This document shows positions 44,647-53,200 of a stretch of DNA of 64,000 nucleotides, piece by piece. The notes under the pieces are model-generated. The model was given only the letters and a program-made list of their open reading frames with translations, was not told the origin of the DNA and did not search any database. The number at the start of each line of letters is the position of its first letter. Positions within the stretch are counted from its first letter, which is position 1. Source of the DNA: Martinezella rhizogenes (GTDB lineage: Bacteria > Pseudomonadota > Alphaproteobacteria > Rhizobiales > Rhizobiaceae). The stretch covers positions 62,001 through 126,000 of the forward strand of contig NZ_SGNY01000002.1 of the NCBI RefSeq assembly GCF_007002745.1, written 5' to 3'. The translations under genes were made by a program, and so were the position numbers.

Positions 44647-44985
44647 CTAGTCGCAAACCCTGGCCCGATACATATCGCCCCAGCCATTCTGTCGCCAGAC
44701 GACGTGGCAGCGCGGATAGGCGGGCTGATAGATCACCGGCGGGCCATAAACCGGCGGGCCGTAAAATGGCTCTCCATAATAGGGGCCGCCATAGGAATGC
44801 CGCGCCCCGGCGACGATGGCGCCACCGATAATCGCTCCGGCGATACCTGCGGCAATGCCGCCGCCGCCATGCCCGTGTCCAAAGTGGTTGCGTGCTTCCG
44901 CCTGGTTGGTGGTGGCAATTGTGGTGCCCGCAATTGTCAAAGCAACCAGACCTGCGGAGGCGAACCTGTTCATCCTGGTCCACAT
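44647..44985 (-). CDS. Glycine/proline/tyrosine-rich exported hypothetical protein
   Basis: 112 aa from ATG 44985 with AAGGAG 8 bases upstream. Sec signal peptide (residues 1-31, NRFASAGLVALTIAGTTIATTNQAEA). The mature part is low complexity: a His/Gly segment FGHGHGGGGIAAGIAGAIIGGAIVAGA (glycine-zipper-like helix that can insert in membranes), then SYGGPYYGEPFYGPPVYGPPVIYQP and a C-terminal PRCHVVWRQNGWGDMYRARVCD with two cysteines. This is the rhizobial small outer-envelope type seen in several Alphaproteobacteria; a related but different family is BA14K. The role is unknown; probably surface-associated. Confidence 0.75.
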   Translation of the reverse strand: MWTRMNRFASAGLVALTIAGTTIATTNQAEARNHFGHGHGGGGIAAGIAGAIIGGAIVAGARHSYGGPYYGEPFYGPPVYGPPVIYQPAYPRCHVVWRQNGWGDMYRARVCD

Positions 44986-45232
44986 TGTCTTGCTCCTTCG
45001 TCTTCCCACTCACGCATCATATTGAGCGTAATGCAGGAGATGAAAACAAGACTACGCCCGCCGACGCTACCGGCGCATGTCCGTTTCATTACATCCCGGT
45101 AATGTTTGCGGAGCCTCCGGGGGCTGGGAGGTCCGGTAAAGCAGATGGATGTCGGAGGTTTCGATGTTGGTTTGTCTGGATGTGCTTTAGGTGTTGGTTT
45201 TCGGGAGCTTGTTCATTGACGGCGGGCGACGC

Positions 45233-45414
45233 GCGTGGGGCTTACCCCCCTCTGCCCTGCCGGGCATCTCCCCCACAAGGAGGGAGATCGGCAAGCGGCA
45301 CTACCACAGCTTCATTCGCCGACGTTGAGATGGGCGATACCTTTGCCACAGATCGATCTCCCCCCTTGTGGGGGAGATGCCCGGCAGGGCAGAGGGGGGT
45401 AAAGCGACACACGC
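45233..45414. repeat. Large inverted-repeat element, copy 2 (reverse orientation)
   Basis: Arms 45233-45290 and 45354-45414 are inverted repeats with one internal mismatch and looser outer ends. The centre (45291-45353) is the reverse complement of the copy-1 centre with about 10 differences. The nested hairpins read GCCCTGCCGGGC and CCCCCACAAGGGGG, so both sides have changed together relative to copy 1. No gene is encoded. Confidence 0.9.
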
Positions 45415-45448
45415 CCTATGACCAATGCCCGCCCCGGAAAGCTCAAAT

Positions 45449-48400
45449 CTACGACCGCGCCAGTTCCGCCAGCTGCGTCATGATCATCGCCGCACCCGCC
45501 AGACGCTTTTCCGGCGTCGGCAGATCGCGGGTCAGGAACAGGCTGTGGTCGGGCCGGATTTTCGCCATGGAGCCCTGCTTGCCGATATAGGACACGAGTG
45601 CCGCCGGGTTCGGGAATTCCTTGTGGCGGAATTGCAGCACCACGCCCTTCGGCCCGGCATCCACCTTCTCGACATTGGCAACACGGCAGAGCGACTTGAT
45701 GTAGACGATCTTGAGGAGATGCTGCACCTCTTTAGGCAACGGGCCGAAACGGTCGATCATTTCCGCACCGAAACCATCAATCTCGCTGATATCGGCAAGC
45801 TCGCCAAGACGGCGGTAAAGGCCCATGCGCAGATGCAGGTCAGGAACGTAATCTTCCGGGATCATCACGGAGGTGCCGACCGATATCTGCGGCGACCAGC
45901 CGCTGTCGCGTACCTCTTCGTCGCCCTTCACCTCGGCAACGGCCTCTTCCAGCATCTGCTGGTAAAGCTCGAAGCCGACTTCCTTGATATGGCCGGACTG
46001 TTCCTCACCGAGCAGATTGCCCGCGCCGCGAATATCGAGATCGTGGCTCGCCAGCTGGAAACCGGCCCCCAGCGTATCGAGCGATTGCAGCACCTTCAGC
46101 CGCCGCTCCGCCATCGTCGTCAGCACCTTGTTGACCGGCAGGGTAAACAGCGCGAAGGCGCGCACCTTGGAGCGGCCGACACGGCCACGCAGCTGGTAAA
46201 GCTGTGCGAGACCGAACATATCGGCGCGGTGCACGATCAGCGTATTGGCGGTCGGCACGTCAAGACCGGATTCGACGATGGTGGTCGACAGCAGCACATC
46301 ATATTTGCCGTCGTAAAAGGCGTTCATGATGTCTTCAAGTTCGCCCGCCGCCATCTGGCCATGCGCCACCGCCACTTTCAGCTCCGGCACATCCGATTGC
46401 AGGAAAGCATGAATATCGGCGAGATCGGCAAGGCGCGGGCAGACATAAAAACTCTGGCCGCCGCGATAATGTTCGCGCATCAGCGTTTCGCGGATCACCA
46501 GCGGATCGAAGGGCGAAATGAAGGTGCGCACCGCCATGCGATCGACAGGCGGCGTGGTGATGAGCGATAGCTCGCGCACGCCCGTCATGGCCAGTTGCAG
46601 CGTGCGCGGAATGGGCGTGGCTGACAGCGTCAGCACATGCACGTCGCTTTTGAGTTCCTTCAGCCGTTCCTTGTGCTTGACGCCGAAATGCTGCTCTTCG
46701 TCGATGATCAGCAGGCCGAGATTGGCGAAGCTGATGCCCGCGCCAAGCAGCGCATGGGTGCCGACAACGATATCCGTCTTGCCATCGGCCACTTCCTTTT
46801 TCGTCAGCGTCAGTTCCTTGGACCCGACAAGCCGCGAAGCCTGCTGCACCCGGATCGGCAACCCACGGAAACGTTCCGAGAAGGTGCGGAAATGCTGGCG
46901 GGAAAGCAGCGTAGTCGGCACAACCACCGCCACCTGTACACCGTTCATCGCGGCAAGGAAGGCGGCGCGCAGCGCCACTTCCGTCTTGCCGAAACCAACG
47001 TCACCGCAGATGAGGCGATCCATCGGCCGGCCAGCACCGAGATCCTCGCGCACCGCCTCGATGGCGTTCAGCTGGTCTTCGGTCTCATCATAGGGGAAAC
47101 GGGCGGCAAATTCGTCGTAAAGCCCGTCCGGCGCAACCAAGGCCGGCGCGTGGCGCACCAAGCGCGCTGCCGCAATGCGGATCAGCTCGTCGGCCATGTC
47201 GAGCAGGCGCTTCTTAAGCTTGGCCTTGCGCATCTGCCATGCGCCGCCGCCCAGCTTGTCGAGCGTCGCTTCCGCCGCATCGGAACCGTAACGGGAAAGA
47301 AGATCGATGTTTTCGACCGGCAGGAACAGCTTGGCATCGTCGGCGTAATGCAATTCCAGACACGCACGCGGCGCACCCGCCGCCTCGATGGTCTGCAAGC
47401 CGACGAAACGACCGATGCCGTGTTCGGCGTGAACAACCAGCGACCCCTCGTCCAGACCCGCCACTTCGGAGATGAAATCCGCGCCGCGCTTGCGGCGTTT
47501 CGAGCGCCGCACCATGCGGTCGCCGAGAATATCCTGCTCGCCGATAACCGCCAGCGTTCCGGTTTCAAACCCGGCTTCGAGGCTCAGAACCGTTGCGGCC
47601 GCCTCACCCTTGCCGAGCTTTTCCACCTCTTTCAGCGATGTCACCGGCTTGATGTTTTCAAGCCCATGCTCGTTCAGGACCTGCAACAACCGGTCGAGCG
47701 AACCTTCCGACCAGCCGGTGATCAGCACCTTCCAGCCCTTGGCGCGGCGCTCGGCAATATGCTTTACCGCCAGATCGAAAACATTGACCCGCTCTTCGCT
47801 CTCGCCTTCGGTTGGCGGACGCGCCCACCGTGGCCCGACATGGGCATCGAGCGTTGCGACGGGGTGGCCTTCGCTATCGTGTTCATTGAAGGGCGTCAGC
47901 CGCACAGCATTGACGCCGGCGAGCATCGCATCGAAGCTCTTGCCGTCGAGATAAAGTTGGCCCGGCGATACCGGCTTGTAGGGCGCGCCCTGCGTCGAAC
48001 CCTTGGTTTCGCCGGAAGCCCGGCGCGCCTCGTAATAATCAAGCACCAGCTTGGAGCGCTCTTTTGCGGCTTCCCTTGCTGTGTGATCGGTGACGATGCG
48101 AAAACCTTCGAGGTAGTCGAAAGCGGTTTCCAGCTTCTCGTAAAACAGCGGCAGCCAATGCTCCATGCCGGCATATCGGCGGCCTTCGGAGACGGCCTGA
48201 TAAAGCGCGTCGTCACGGGTCGCAGCGCCAAACAGCGACAGGTAATTCTTGCGGAACCGGCCGATCGTATCCGGTGTCAGCGTCACTTCGCTCATCGGGT
48301 TCAAGTCGAGCGAGCGCGCCTGGGCAATGGTGCGCTGGCTGGCCGGATCGAAGGTGCGGATGCTCTCCAGCGTATCGCCGAAGAAATCGAGCCGCACCGG

Positions 48401-48946
48401 CTCTTCCGTACCGGGAACGAAAACATCGAGAATACCGCCGCGCACGGCGAATTCGCCCACTTCACGCACCGTCGCCACCCGGTCGAAACCGTTGCGTTCC
48501 AGCCGCGCGGCAATCTCTTCCATGCGTATCTGGTTGCCGGGCTTCGCCGAAAAGCCGAGGTTCCCAATGATATTCCGCGGCGCCATCTTCTGCAGCATGG
48601 CGTTGACGGTGACGAGCACGATGGCCGGATGCGGCTTTTTCGCGTGGGCGATGAGGCCGGAGAGCGCCGCCAGCCGGCGCGCCGAAGTGTCGGCGCTCGG
48701 TGACACGCGGTCATAGGGCAAACAGTCCCAGGCCGGCAGCGTCATGACCGGAATATCAGGTGCGACGAAACCGAGAATCTGTTCGAGATCGGCGACCCGC
48801 TGGCCATCCGACATCACGTAAGCCACCGATGTGCCTGCCCGTGCCATGTCGGCAAGCAAAAGGGCTTCCATGCCGGAAGGCACATTTCCGATGGTCAGCG
48901 GCGTATCGGCCGACATCACCAGCTTTGCATCGAATCCGGCTATCAT
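45449..48946 (-). CDS. mfd: Transcription-repair coupling factor Mfd
   Basis: 1165 aa. It removes stalled RNA polymerase at DNA damage and recruits UvrA. Domain order fits: UvrB-homology region (about 1-350, LPAWDCLPYDRVSPSADTSARRLAALS), the CarD-like RNA polymerase-interaction domain (GSLVVHAEHGIGRFVGLQTIE), a helicase core with Walker A GDVGFGKT (648-655), DEEQHFGV (Walker B) and the TATPIPRTLQLAMTGVRELSLI motif, and a C-terminal TRCF domain (ITERFGPLPKEVQHLL). ATG 48946 is 3 bases after the sdhE stop codon, indicating an sdhE-mfd operon. The two genes are divergent from recG. Confidence 0.97.
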   Translation of the reverse strand: MIAGFDAKLVMSADTPLTIGNVPSGMEALLLADMARAGTSVAYVMSDGQRVADLEQILGFVAPDIPVMTLPAWDCLPYDRVSPSADTSARRLAALSGLIAHAKKPHPAIVLVTVNAMLQKMAPRNIIGNLGFSAKPGNQIRMEEIAARLERNGFDRVATVREVGEFAVRGGILDVFVPGTEEPVRLDFFGDTLESIRTFDPASQRTIAQARSLDLNPMSEVTLTPDTIGRFRKNYLSLFGAATRDDALYQAVSEGRRYAGMEHWLPLFYEKLETAFDYLEGFRIVTDHTAREAAKERSKLVLDYYEARRASGETKGSTQGAPYKPVSPGQLYLDGKSFDAMLAGVNAVRLTPFNEHDSEGHPVATLDAHVGPRWARPPTEGESEERVNVFDLAVKHIAERRAKGWKVLITGWSEGSLDRLLQVLNEHGLENIKPVTSLKEVEKLGKGEAAATVLSLEAGFETGTLAVIGEQDILGDRMVRRSKRRKRGADFISEVAGLDEGSLVVHAEHGIGRFVGLQTIEAAGAPRACLELHYADDAKLFLPVENIDLLSRYGSDAAEATLDKLGGGAWQMRKAKLKKRLLDMADELIRIAAARLVRHAPALVAPDGLYDEFAARFPYDETEDQLNAIEAVREDLGAGRPMDRLICGDVGFGKTEVALRAAFLAAMNGVQVAVVVPTTLLSRQHFRTFSERFRGLPIRVQQASRLVGSKELTLTKKEVADGKTDIVVGTHALLGAGISFANLGLLIIDEEQHFGVKHKERLKELKSDVHVLTLSATPIPRTLQLAMTGVRELSLITTPPVDRMAVRTFISPFDPLVIRETLMREHYRGGQSFYVCPRLADLADIHAFLQSDVPELKVAVAHGQMAAGELEDIMNAFYDGKYDVLLSTTIVESGLDVPTANTLIVHRADMFGLAQLYQLRGRVGRSKVRAFALFTLPVNKVLTTMAERRLKVLQSLDTLGAGFQLASHDLDIRGAGNLLGEEQSGHIKEVGFELYQQMLEEAVAEVKGDEEVRDSGWSPQISVGTSVMIPEDYVPDLHLRMGLYRRLGELADISEIDGFGAEMIDRFGPLPKEVQHLLKIVYIKSLCRVANVEKVDAGPKGVVLQFRHKEFPNPAALVSYIGKQGSMAKIRPDHSLFLTRDLPTPEKRLAGAAMIMTQLAELARS

Positions 48947-48949
48947 GTT

Positions 48950-49261
48950 TCAGGCCTTCAGGGTTTCGGCGGTGACGAGATCGAAATCGGGACGGTAGGA
49001 GGCGATCTTTTCAAACAACGGTGTGCGGAATTTTTCCGGCACCGGCTGCGCGCCTGTCACCATCTGGACGAGGTCGTTATCCTCTTCCGCCATGATGATC
49101 TCGAGTTCGTCGAGCTGATCATCCGAAAGCCCGGCAATATTGTCTTCCGCGAATTGCCCGAGCACCAGATCCATCTCGCGAATGCCCCGGTGCCAGCAGC
49201 GGTAAAGGATCCGCCGGCGTCTCGGATCAAGGTCGGCACTCGTGCGCACCAGTCCAGTCAT
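48950..49261 (-). CDS. sdhE: Succinate dehydrogenase flavinylation factor SdhE
   Basis: 103 aa from ATG 49261, preceded by AAAGGTG; a GTG 3 codons upstream is less likely. The Sdh5/SdhE family motif RGIREMDLVLGQF (residues 25-37) is intact; it is needed for covalent attachment of FAD to SdhA. The rest is helical: LDELEIIMAEEDNDLVQMVTGAQPVP. It overlaps no gene; mfd follows after 3 bases. This sdhE-mfd arrangement occurs in other Rhizobiales and suggests co-transcription, although the two products have no known shared role. Confidence 0.93.
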   Translation of the reverse strand: MTGLVRTSADLDPRRRRILYRCWHRGIREMDLVLGQFAEDNIAGLSDDQLDELEIIMAEEDNDLVQMVTGAQPVPEKFRTPLFEKIASYRPDFDLVTAETLKA

Positions 49262-49450
49262 CGCATTCACCTTTCGGTTGGCTATTCAACAGGATGTTGA
49301 CTGCGACCTCCTATAGAACAGGAGGCGAACGCTTGGGAACCGGTTTTTATCGAAATAATGCCGCAGTGGTGAAAATCTACCGGTGATAACCCGCCTTTGT
49401 CAGCCCCCAAGTCTTGCATAACGCGTCCCCTTCCCCGATTTTGCTGACCC

Positions 49451-51556
49451 ATGCGCCCGGCCATTCTCGATCCGCTGTTTGCCTCCGTCTCCACCCTTGC
49501 CGGTGTGGGGCCGAAGCTTGCCGATCTTCTGGCCAAGCTATTGAGCCGGGAAAGCGCCGACGACACCCGCGTCATCGATCTCCTGTTCCACGCGCCATCC
49601 AACGTCATCGACCGCCGCAATCGTCCTGGCATTGCGCTGGTGGCCCCCGGCGCCATTGTCACCATTCAGGGACGCGTTGACCGCCATCAGCCGCCGCCCG
49701 CAGGCAATCGTTCCGCGCCCTATCGTGTCTTCCTGCATGACGAGACCGGCGAACTGGCGCTGACCTTCTTCCGCGCCAAGGGAGATTGGCTGTCCAAGGC
49801 CCTGCCAGTGGACGAAGAGGTTCTCGTCAGCGGCAAGGTGGACTGGTTCAACGGCCGCGCCTCCATGGTGCATCCGGATTTCATGGTGAAGCTATCAGAG
49901 GCGGAAAACCTGCCTTTGGTGGAAGCCGTTTATCCCATGACCGCCGGGCTGTCTGCCAAGGTGCTGCGCAAGGCAATCGAAGGCGTGCTTTCAAAGCTGC
50001 CGGTCTTTCCCGAATGGATCGACGAGACACTGAAGACGCGGCAGGGCTTCGGCGATGTGGCCTCAAGCTTCCGCGAGCTGCACGACCCGCGCGACAGCGC
50101 CGATATCGATCCGCAAGCCCCGGCGCGCAGGAGGCTGGCCTATGACGAATTCCTTGCCGGGCAGCTGTCACTGGCACTGGTGCGCCAGCGGCTGCGCAAG
50201 GTGGCTGGCCAGCCAATCCGTGCCAAGGGTGATATCGCCGCAAAAATCCTGTCGCAGCTGCCCTTCTCGCTGACCGCAAGCCAGAGTGCTGCGGTGAAGG
50301 ATATCCTCACCGACATGGCCGGCGAAGACCGCATGTTGCGGCTGCTGCAGGGCGATGTCGGCGCGGGCAAGACATTGGTGGCGCTGATGGCCATGGCAAC
50401 CGCCGTGGAGGCCGGCGGACAGGCGGTGCTGATGGCACCGACCGAAATCCTTGCCCGGCAGCACTATGCCACCATCTCCAAACTCGCCAATGCGGCGGGC
50501 ATCACCGTCGAGGTTCTCACCGGACGCACCAAGGGTAAGGAGCGCCGCGAAATCGAAGAACGCGTGGCGTCAGGCGAAGCGCAGATCGTCATCGGCACGC
50601 ATGCGCTGTTTCAGGATAGCGTCGCTTACAAAAACCTCGTGCTCGCCGTAGTGGACGAACAGCATCGTTTCGGCGTGCACCAGCGCCTGCGCCTCACCGC
50701 CAAGGGCATCACGCCGCATATGCTGGTCATGACCGCCACGCCCATTCCGCGCACGCTGGTTCTGGCCGCCTTCGGCGACATGGATGTTTCCAAGCTCACC
50801 GAAAAACCCGCCGGTCGCAAACCCATCCAGACCGTGACAATCCCCACCGAACGCATCGGCGACATTGTCGAGCGGCTGCGTGCCGCGCTCAAAGATGGCA
50901 AGAAGGCCTACTGGATCTGCCCGCTGGTGGAAGAGACGGAAGAGTCCGACCTGATGTCTGCGGAGGAACGCCACGCGGTTTTGTCGCAGATGCTCGGCGC
51001 CAATATCGGCCTTATCCATGGCCGCATGAGCGGTCCGGAAAAAGACGCCGCCATGCTCGCCTTCAAGAGTGGTGAAACCCGGCTGCTGGTGGCAACGACG
51101 GTGGTGGAAGTCGGCGTCGACGTGCCGGATGCGACCATCATGGTCATCGAACATGCCGAACGTTTCGGCCTCGCCCAGCTGCACCAGCTGCGCGGCCGCG
51201 TCGGGCGCGGCGACGAGGCCTCCACCTGCATCCTGCTCTACAAGGGACCGCTCAGCGAAAACGGCCGCGCCCGGCTCTCCATCCTGCGCGATAGCGAAGA
51301 CGGCTTCCTGATCGCGGAAGAGGACTTGAAGCTACGCGGTGAAGGCGAGCTGCTCGGCACCCGGCAGTCCGGCACGCCCGGTTTCCGCATCGCCAGCCTC
51401 GAGGCGCATGCCGACCTTCTGGAAATCGCCCGCAAGGACGCGGCCTATGTCATAGAGCGCGACCCCGAACTGACAGGTCCGCGCGGCGAAAGCCTGCGCA
51501 CCCTGCTCTATCTGCACCGCCGCGACGAAGCGATCCGCTTCCTGCACGCCGGCTGA
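49451..51556 (+). CDS. recG: ATP-dependent DNA helicase RecG
   Basis: 701 aa, ATG 49451. Domains: an N-terminal wedge/OB-fold (about 1-160, VLVSGKVDWFNGRASMVHPDFMV), then helicase motif Walker A GDVGAGKT (301-308), VVDEQHRFGVHQR (DEQH box), TATPIPRTLVLAAFGDMDVSKL (motif III), and C-terminal motifs ATTVVEVGVDVPDATIMVIEHAERFGLAQLHQLRGRVGRG (motifs V/VI). It regresses replication forks and processes Holliday-type junctions. Divergent from sdhE-mfd. The following small gene is close behind (15 bases), a possible rider in the operon. Confidence 0.97.
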   Translation: MRPAILDPLFASVSTLAGVGPKLADLLAKLLSRESADDTRVIDLLFHAPSNVIDRRNRPGIALVAPGAIVTIQGRVDRHQPPPAGNRSAPYRVFLHDETGELALTFFRAKGDWLSKALPVDEEVLVSGKVDWFNGRASMVHPDFMVKLSEAENLPLVEAVYPMTAGLSAKVLRKAIEGVLSKLPVFPEWIDETLKTRQGFGDVASSFRELHDPRDSADIDPQAPARRRLAYDEFLAGQLSLALVRQRLRKVAGQPIRAKGDIAAKILSQLPFSLTASQSAAVKDILTDMAGEDRMLRLLQGDVGAGKTLVALMAMATAVEAGGQAVLMAPTEILARQHYATISKLANAAGITVEVLTGRTKGKERREIEERVASGEAQIVIGTHALFQDSVAYKNLVLAVVDEQHRFGVHQRLRLTAKGITPHMLVMTATPIPRTLVLAAFGDMDVSKLTEKPAGRKPIQTVTIPTERIGDIVERLRAALKDGKKAYWICPLVEETEESDLMSAEERHAVLSQMLGANIGLIHGRMSGPEKDAAMLAFKSGETRLLVATTVVEVGVDVPDATIMVIEHAERFGLAQLHQLRGRVGRGDEASTCILLYKGPLSENGRARLSILRDSEDGFLIAEEDLKLRGEGELLGTRQSGTPGFRIASLEAHADLLEIARKDAAYVIERDPELTGPRGESLRTLLYLHRRDEAIRFLHAG

Positions 51557-51570
51557 AAGTTTTGACCATC

Positions 51571-51843
51571 ATGAACATGATTGACCCACGCCGCCCACCA
51601 CCCGCCTTCCGCAAGGGCTACGCGCTCTGCTCGCCGCAAAATATCCTGCAGCCTGAGACCTTTGCAAAAAGCCCAAAAAAGGCGGTCGGCAAGGCCTTCA
51701 AGAAACCAGGCCGCAAGAAAGCCTGGGACCAGGCGCTGGAAGAAGGCTGGAGCGTGCGGCTGGTCTATATGCGTCTTTTCGTTCCCGTATTTCACGCGAC
51801 GACGATGGGCACGGAGGTGGATGATCTGGATGACGAGGATTGA
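51571..51843 (+). CDS. Small hypothetical protein downstream of recG (90 aa)
   Basis: ATG 51571 (other Met/TTG starts at 51562 and 51577 are possible). The product has a basic N-terminal half, RPPPAFRKGYALCSPQNILQPETFAKSPKKAVGKAFKKPGRKKAWDQALEEGWSVRL, and a C-terminal acidic tail (GTEVDDLDDED). The Lys/Arg-rich stretch with many Pro/Ala is typical of basic DNA- or RNA-interacting tails, but there is no recognised domain. Close spacing (about 15 bases after the recG stop) suggests co-transcription. Convergent with the ParE gene. I do not recognise the family. Confidence 0.6.
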   Translation: MNMIDPRRPPPAFRKGYALCSPQNILQPETFAKSPKKAVGKAFKKPGRKKAWDQALEEGWSVRLVYMRLFVPVFHATTMGTEVDDLDDED

Positions 51844-51868
51844 TCAGCACTCTAGGAGCGTTGTTTAG

Positions 51869-52159
51869 TCAGAGCGACGAAGGCCATCGCTGCGATGTGT
51901 GAATGATCGTCAGAATTTCGATATCACCGCTGACACGATAGGCAATAATGTAGGAAATGTCGGATAGCACGGCTTCCCGTGTTCCCCTGATACGCCCGAC
52001 CCGTCCCATTGCCGGCTGGTCCATCAACATATCTACGGCAGAAACAATGCGGGAAATTACCCGGGCCGCAGCCGCTGGATTATCCTTTTCGATATGCGCA
52101 CCAATTTCATCGAGCCGTCGCAGCGCCCGCAAAGTCCAACGAATTCTCCGGTCGCTCAT
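51869..52159 (-). CDS. RelE/ParE-family toxin
   Basis: 96 aa. Type II toxin fold: IRWTLRALRRLDEIGAHIEKDNPAAAARVISRIVSAVDMLMDQPAMGRVGRIRGTREAVLSDISYIIAYRVSGDIEILTIIHTSQRWP, matching the ParE pattern (A-x-x-D-L-x-x-I-x-x-y-i, P-x-x-G-R, f-Y-R-V-x-g-d-x-v-x-i-l-x-v-x-H-x-x-r-x-w). ParE toxins inhibit gyrase, whereas RelE cleaves mRNA; the sequence favours ParE, but this is not certain. Its ATG overlaps the stop codon of the antitoxin gene (ATGA), as in classic toxin-antitoxin operons, with the antitoxin first. Confidence 0.9.
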   Translation of the reverse strand: MSDRRIRWTLRALRRLDEIGAHIEKDNPAAAARVISRIVSAVDMLMDQPAMGRVGRIRGTREAVLSDISYIIAYRVSGDIEILTIIHTSQRWPSSL

Positions 52160-52401
52160 GACGGCCGGGCGGACTTGACGTATTTTCCGACAATGTTTGC
52201 GAGATCTTCGGGTGTGCCAAACTCGCCGCGATCCGCTTCCGCCAAACCGGCCTCAATCTCGGCTAGCTGCCACTCCTCACGGGCAACATAGTCCTCAATC
52301 GCCCGCGCCGCCATGTAGGACCGCGAGCGATCGAGCTTTTCTGCCAGCTGATCAAGCTTGTCAGCAACCTCGTCCGGCAGGCGTACTGTAAACGCAGTCA
52401 T
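52156..52401 (-). CDS. Ribbon-helix-helix antitoxin (ParD/CopG type)
   Basis: 81 aa from ATG 52401, with AAGAGG upstream; the longer frame to 52494 crosses the operator. The N-terminus TAFTVRLPDEVADKLDQLAEKLDRSRSYMAARAIEDYVAREEW is a textbook RHH DNA-binding domain (beta strand plus two helices). The C-terminal half (EAGLAEADRGEFGTPEDLANIVGKYVK) is the flexible part that wraps the toxin. It should repress its own operon and neutralise the ParE-type toxin. A perfect inverted repeat 17 bases upstream of the start is the expected operator. Confidence 0.9.
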   Translation of the reverse strand: MTAFTVRLPDEVADKLDQLAEKLDRSRSYMAARAIEDYVAREEWQLAEIEAGLAEADRGEFGTPEDLANIVGKYVKSARPS

Positions 52402-52417
52402 GGGTGCAGCCTCTTTC

Positions 52418-52442
52418 GGTTCACTATGATTATTGGTGAACC
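52418..52442 (-). promoter_or_regulatory. Toxin-antitoxin operator palindrome
   Basis: GGTTCAC (52418-52424) and GTGAACC (52436-52442) are perfect 7-bp arms with an 11-base AT-rich spacer, just upstream of the antitoxin start. RHH antitoxins bind such repeats for autoregulation; binding is inferred. Confidence 0.7.
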
Positions 52443-52518
52443 ACATTGGTTCGTCAATCGCGCGACATTTCACCCCTGAGTGACAATGGAGCAAGGGATC
52501 GGATAGGCGCGAATATCA

Positions 52519-53187
52519 TCAAACCGGCGCAATCGCCTTCGGCGGCGTGAAATCCGGCGCCACCAGACCACCTGATATCAGCAGTTTCGCCGCATCTTCC
52601 GGCGTCATGTCCAGCATCACGATCTTGTCCTTCGGCACGAACAGCAGGAAGCCCGCCGTCGGCACAGGGGTCGGCGGCAGGAAGACGGCGACCATCTCCT
52701 GGCCCATCTCGTTGAAGCGGTGGGCAAGCTCGCCCTTGGCCTCGGAGGCAACAAAGACCATCGCCCAGGTGCCGGGAGATGGAAACTCGATCAGGCCGAC
52801 CTTCTTGAAGGAGTTCGCATGCTCCTTCAGAACGGATTCGAACAGCTGCTTGATGCTCTTGTAGATCGGCCGCACCAGCGGCATGCGGTTGAGGATGGAT
52901 TCGCCAACCCCGACGATCCATTTGCCGATGAGGTTATTGCCGAGAAAACCGATGAGGGTGATACCCACGACGGCGATCAGCAGCCCGAAGCCGGGGATCG
53001 CCACATCGAAATATTGCTCGGGATCGTAACGGGCGGGGATATAGGGTTTCACCCAGCTATCCGCCCATTGCAGGAAGCTCCACACCAGCCACATGGTGAT
53101 GGTGACGGGCGCGAGAATGAGAACGCCCGTGAGGAAGCTGTTGCGCAGACGGGCTGCGAAGGATATTTTTACTGGAATTTCAGTCAT
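52519..53187 (-). CDS. DUF502 family membrane protein
   Basis: 222 aa, ATG 53187. Two N-terminal hydrophobic regions (RNSFLTGVLILAPVTITMWLVWSFLQW, then FGLLIAVVGITLIGFLGNNLIG) and a soluble C-terminal domain with PLVRPIYKSIKQLFESVLKEHANSFKKVGLIEFPSPGTWAMVFVAS and FVPKDKIVMLDMTPEDAAKLLISGG. This matches the DUF502 consensus (the G-x-x-x-L-x-P-x-x-x-T and Y-x-x-x-K-Q pattern). Members are widespread inner-membrane proteins with no firm function; in plants the relative COV1 is involved in vascular patterning. It is followed, on the same strand, by no near gene; the TA module lies beyond. Confidence 0.9.
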   Translation of the reverse strand: MTEIPVKISFAARLRNSFLTGVLILAPVTITMWLVWSFLQWADSWVKPYIPARYDPEQYFDVAIPGFGLLIAVVGITLIGFLGNNLIGKWIVGVGESILNRMPLVRPIYKSIKQLFESVLKEHANSFKKVGLIEFPSPGTWAMVFVASEAKGELAHRFNEMGQEMVAVFLPPTPVPTAGFLLFVPKDKIVMLDMTPEDAAKLLISGGLVAPDFTPPKAIAPV

Positions 53188-53200
53188 TTACCGTTCGGAA

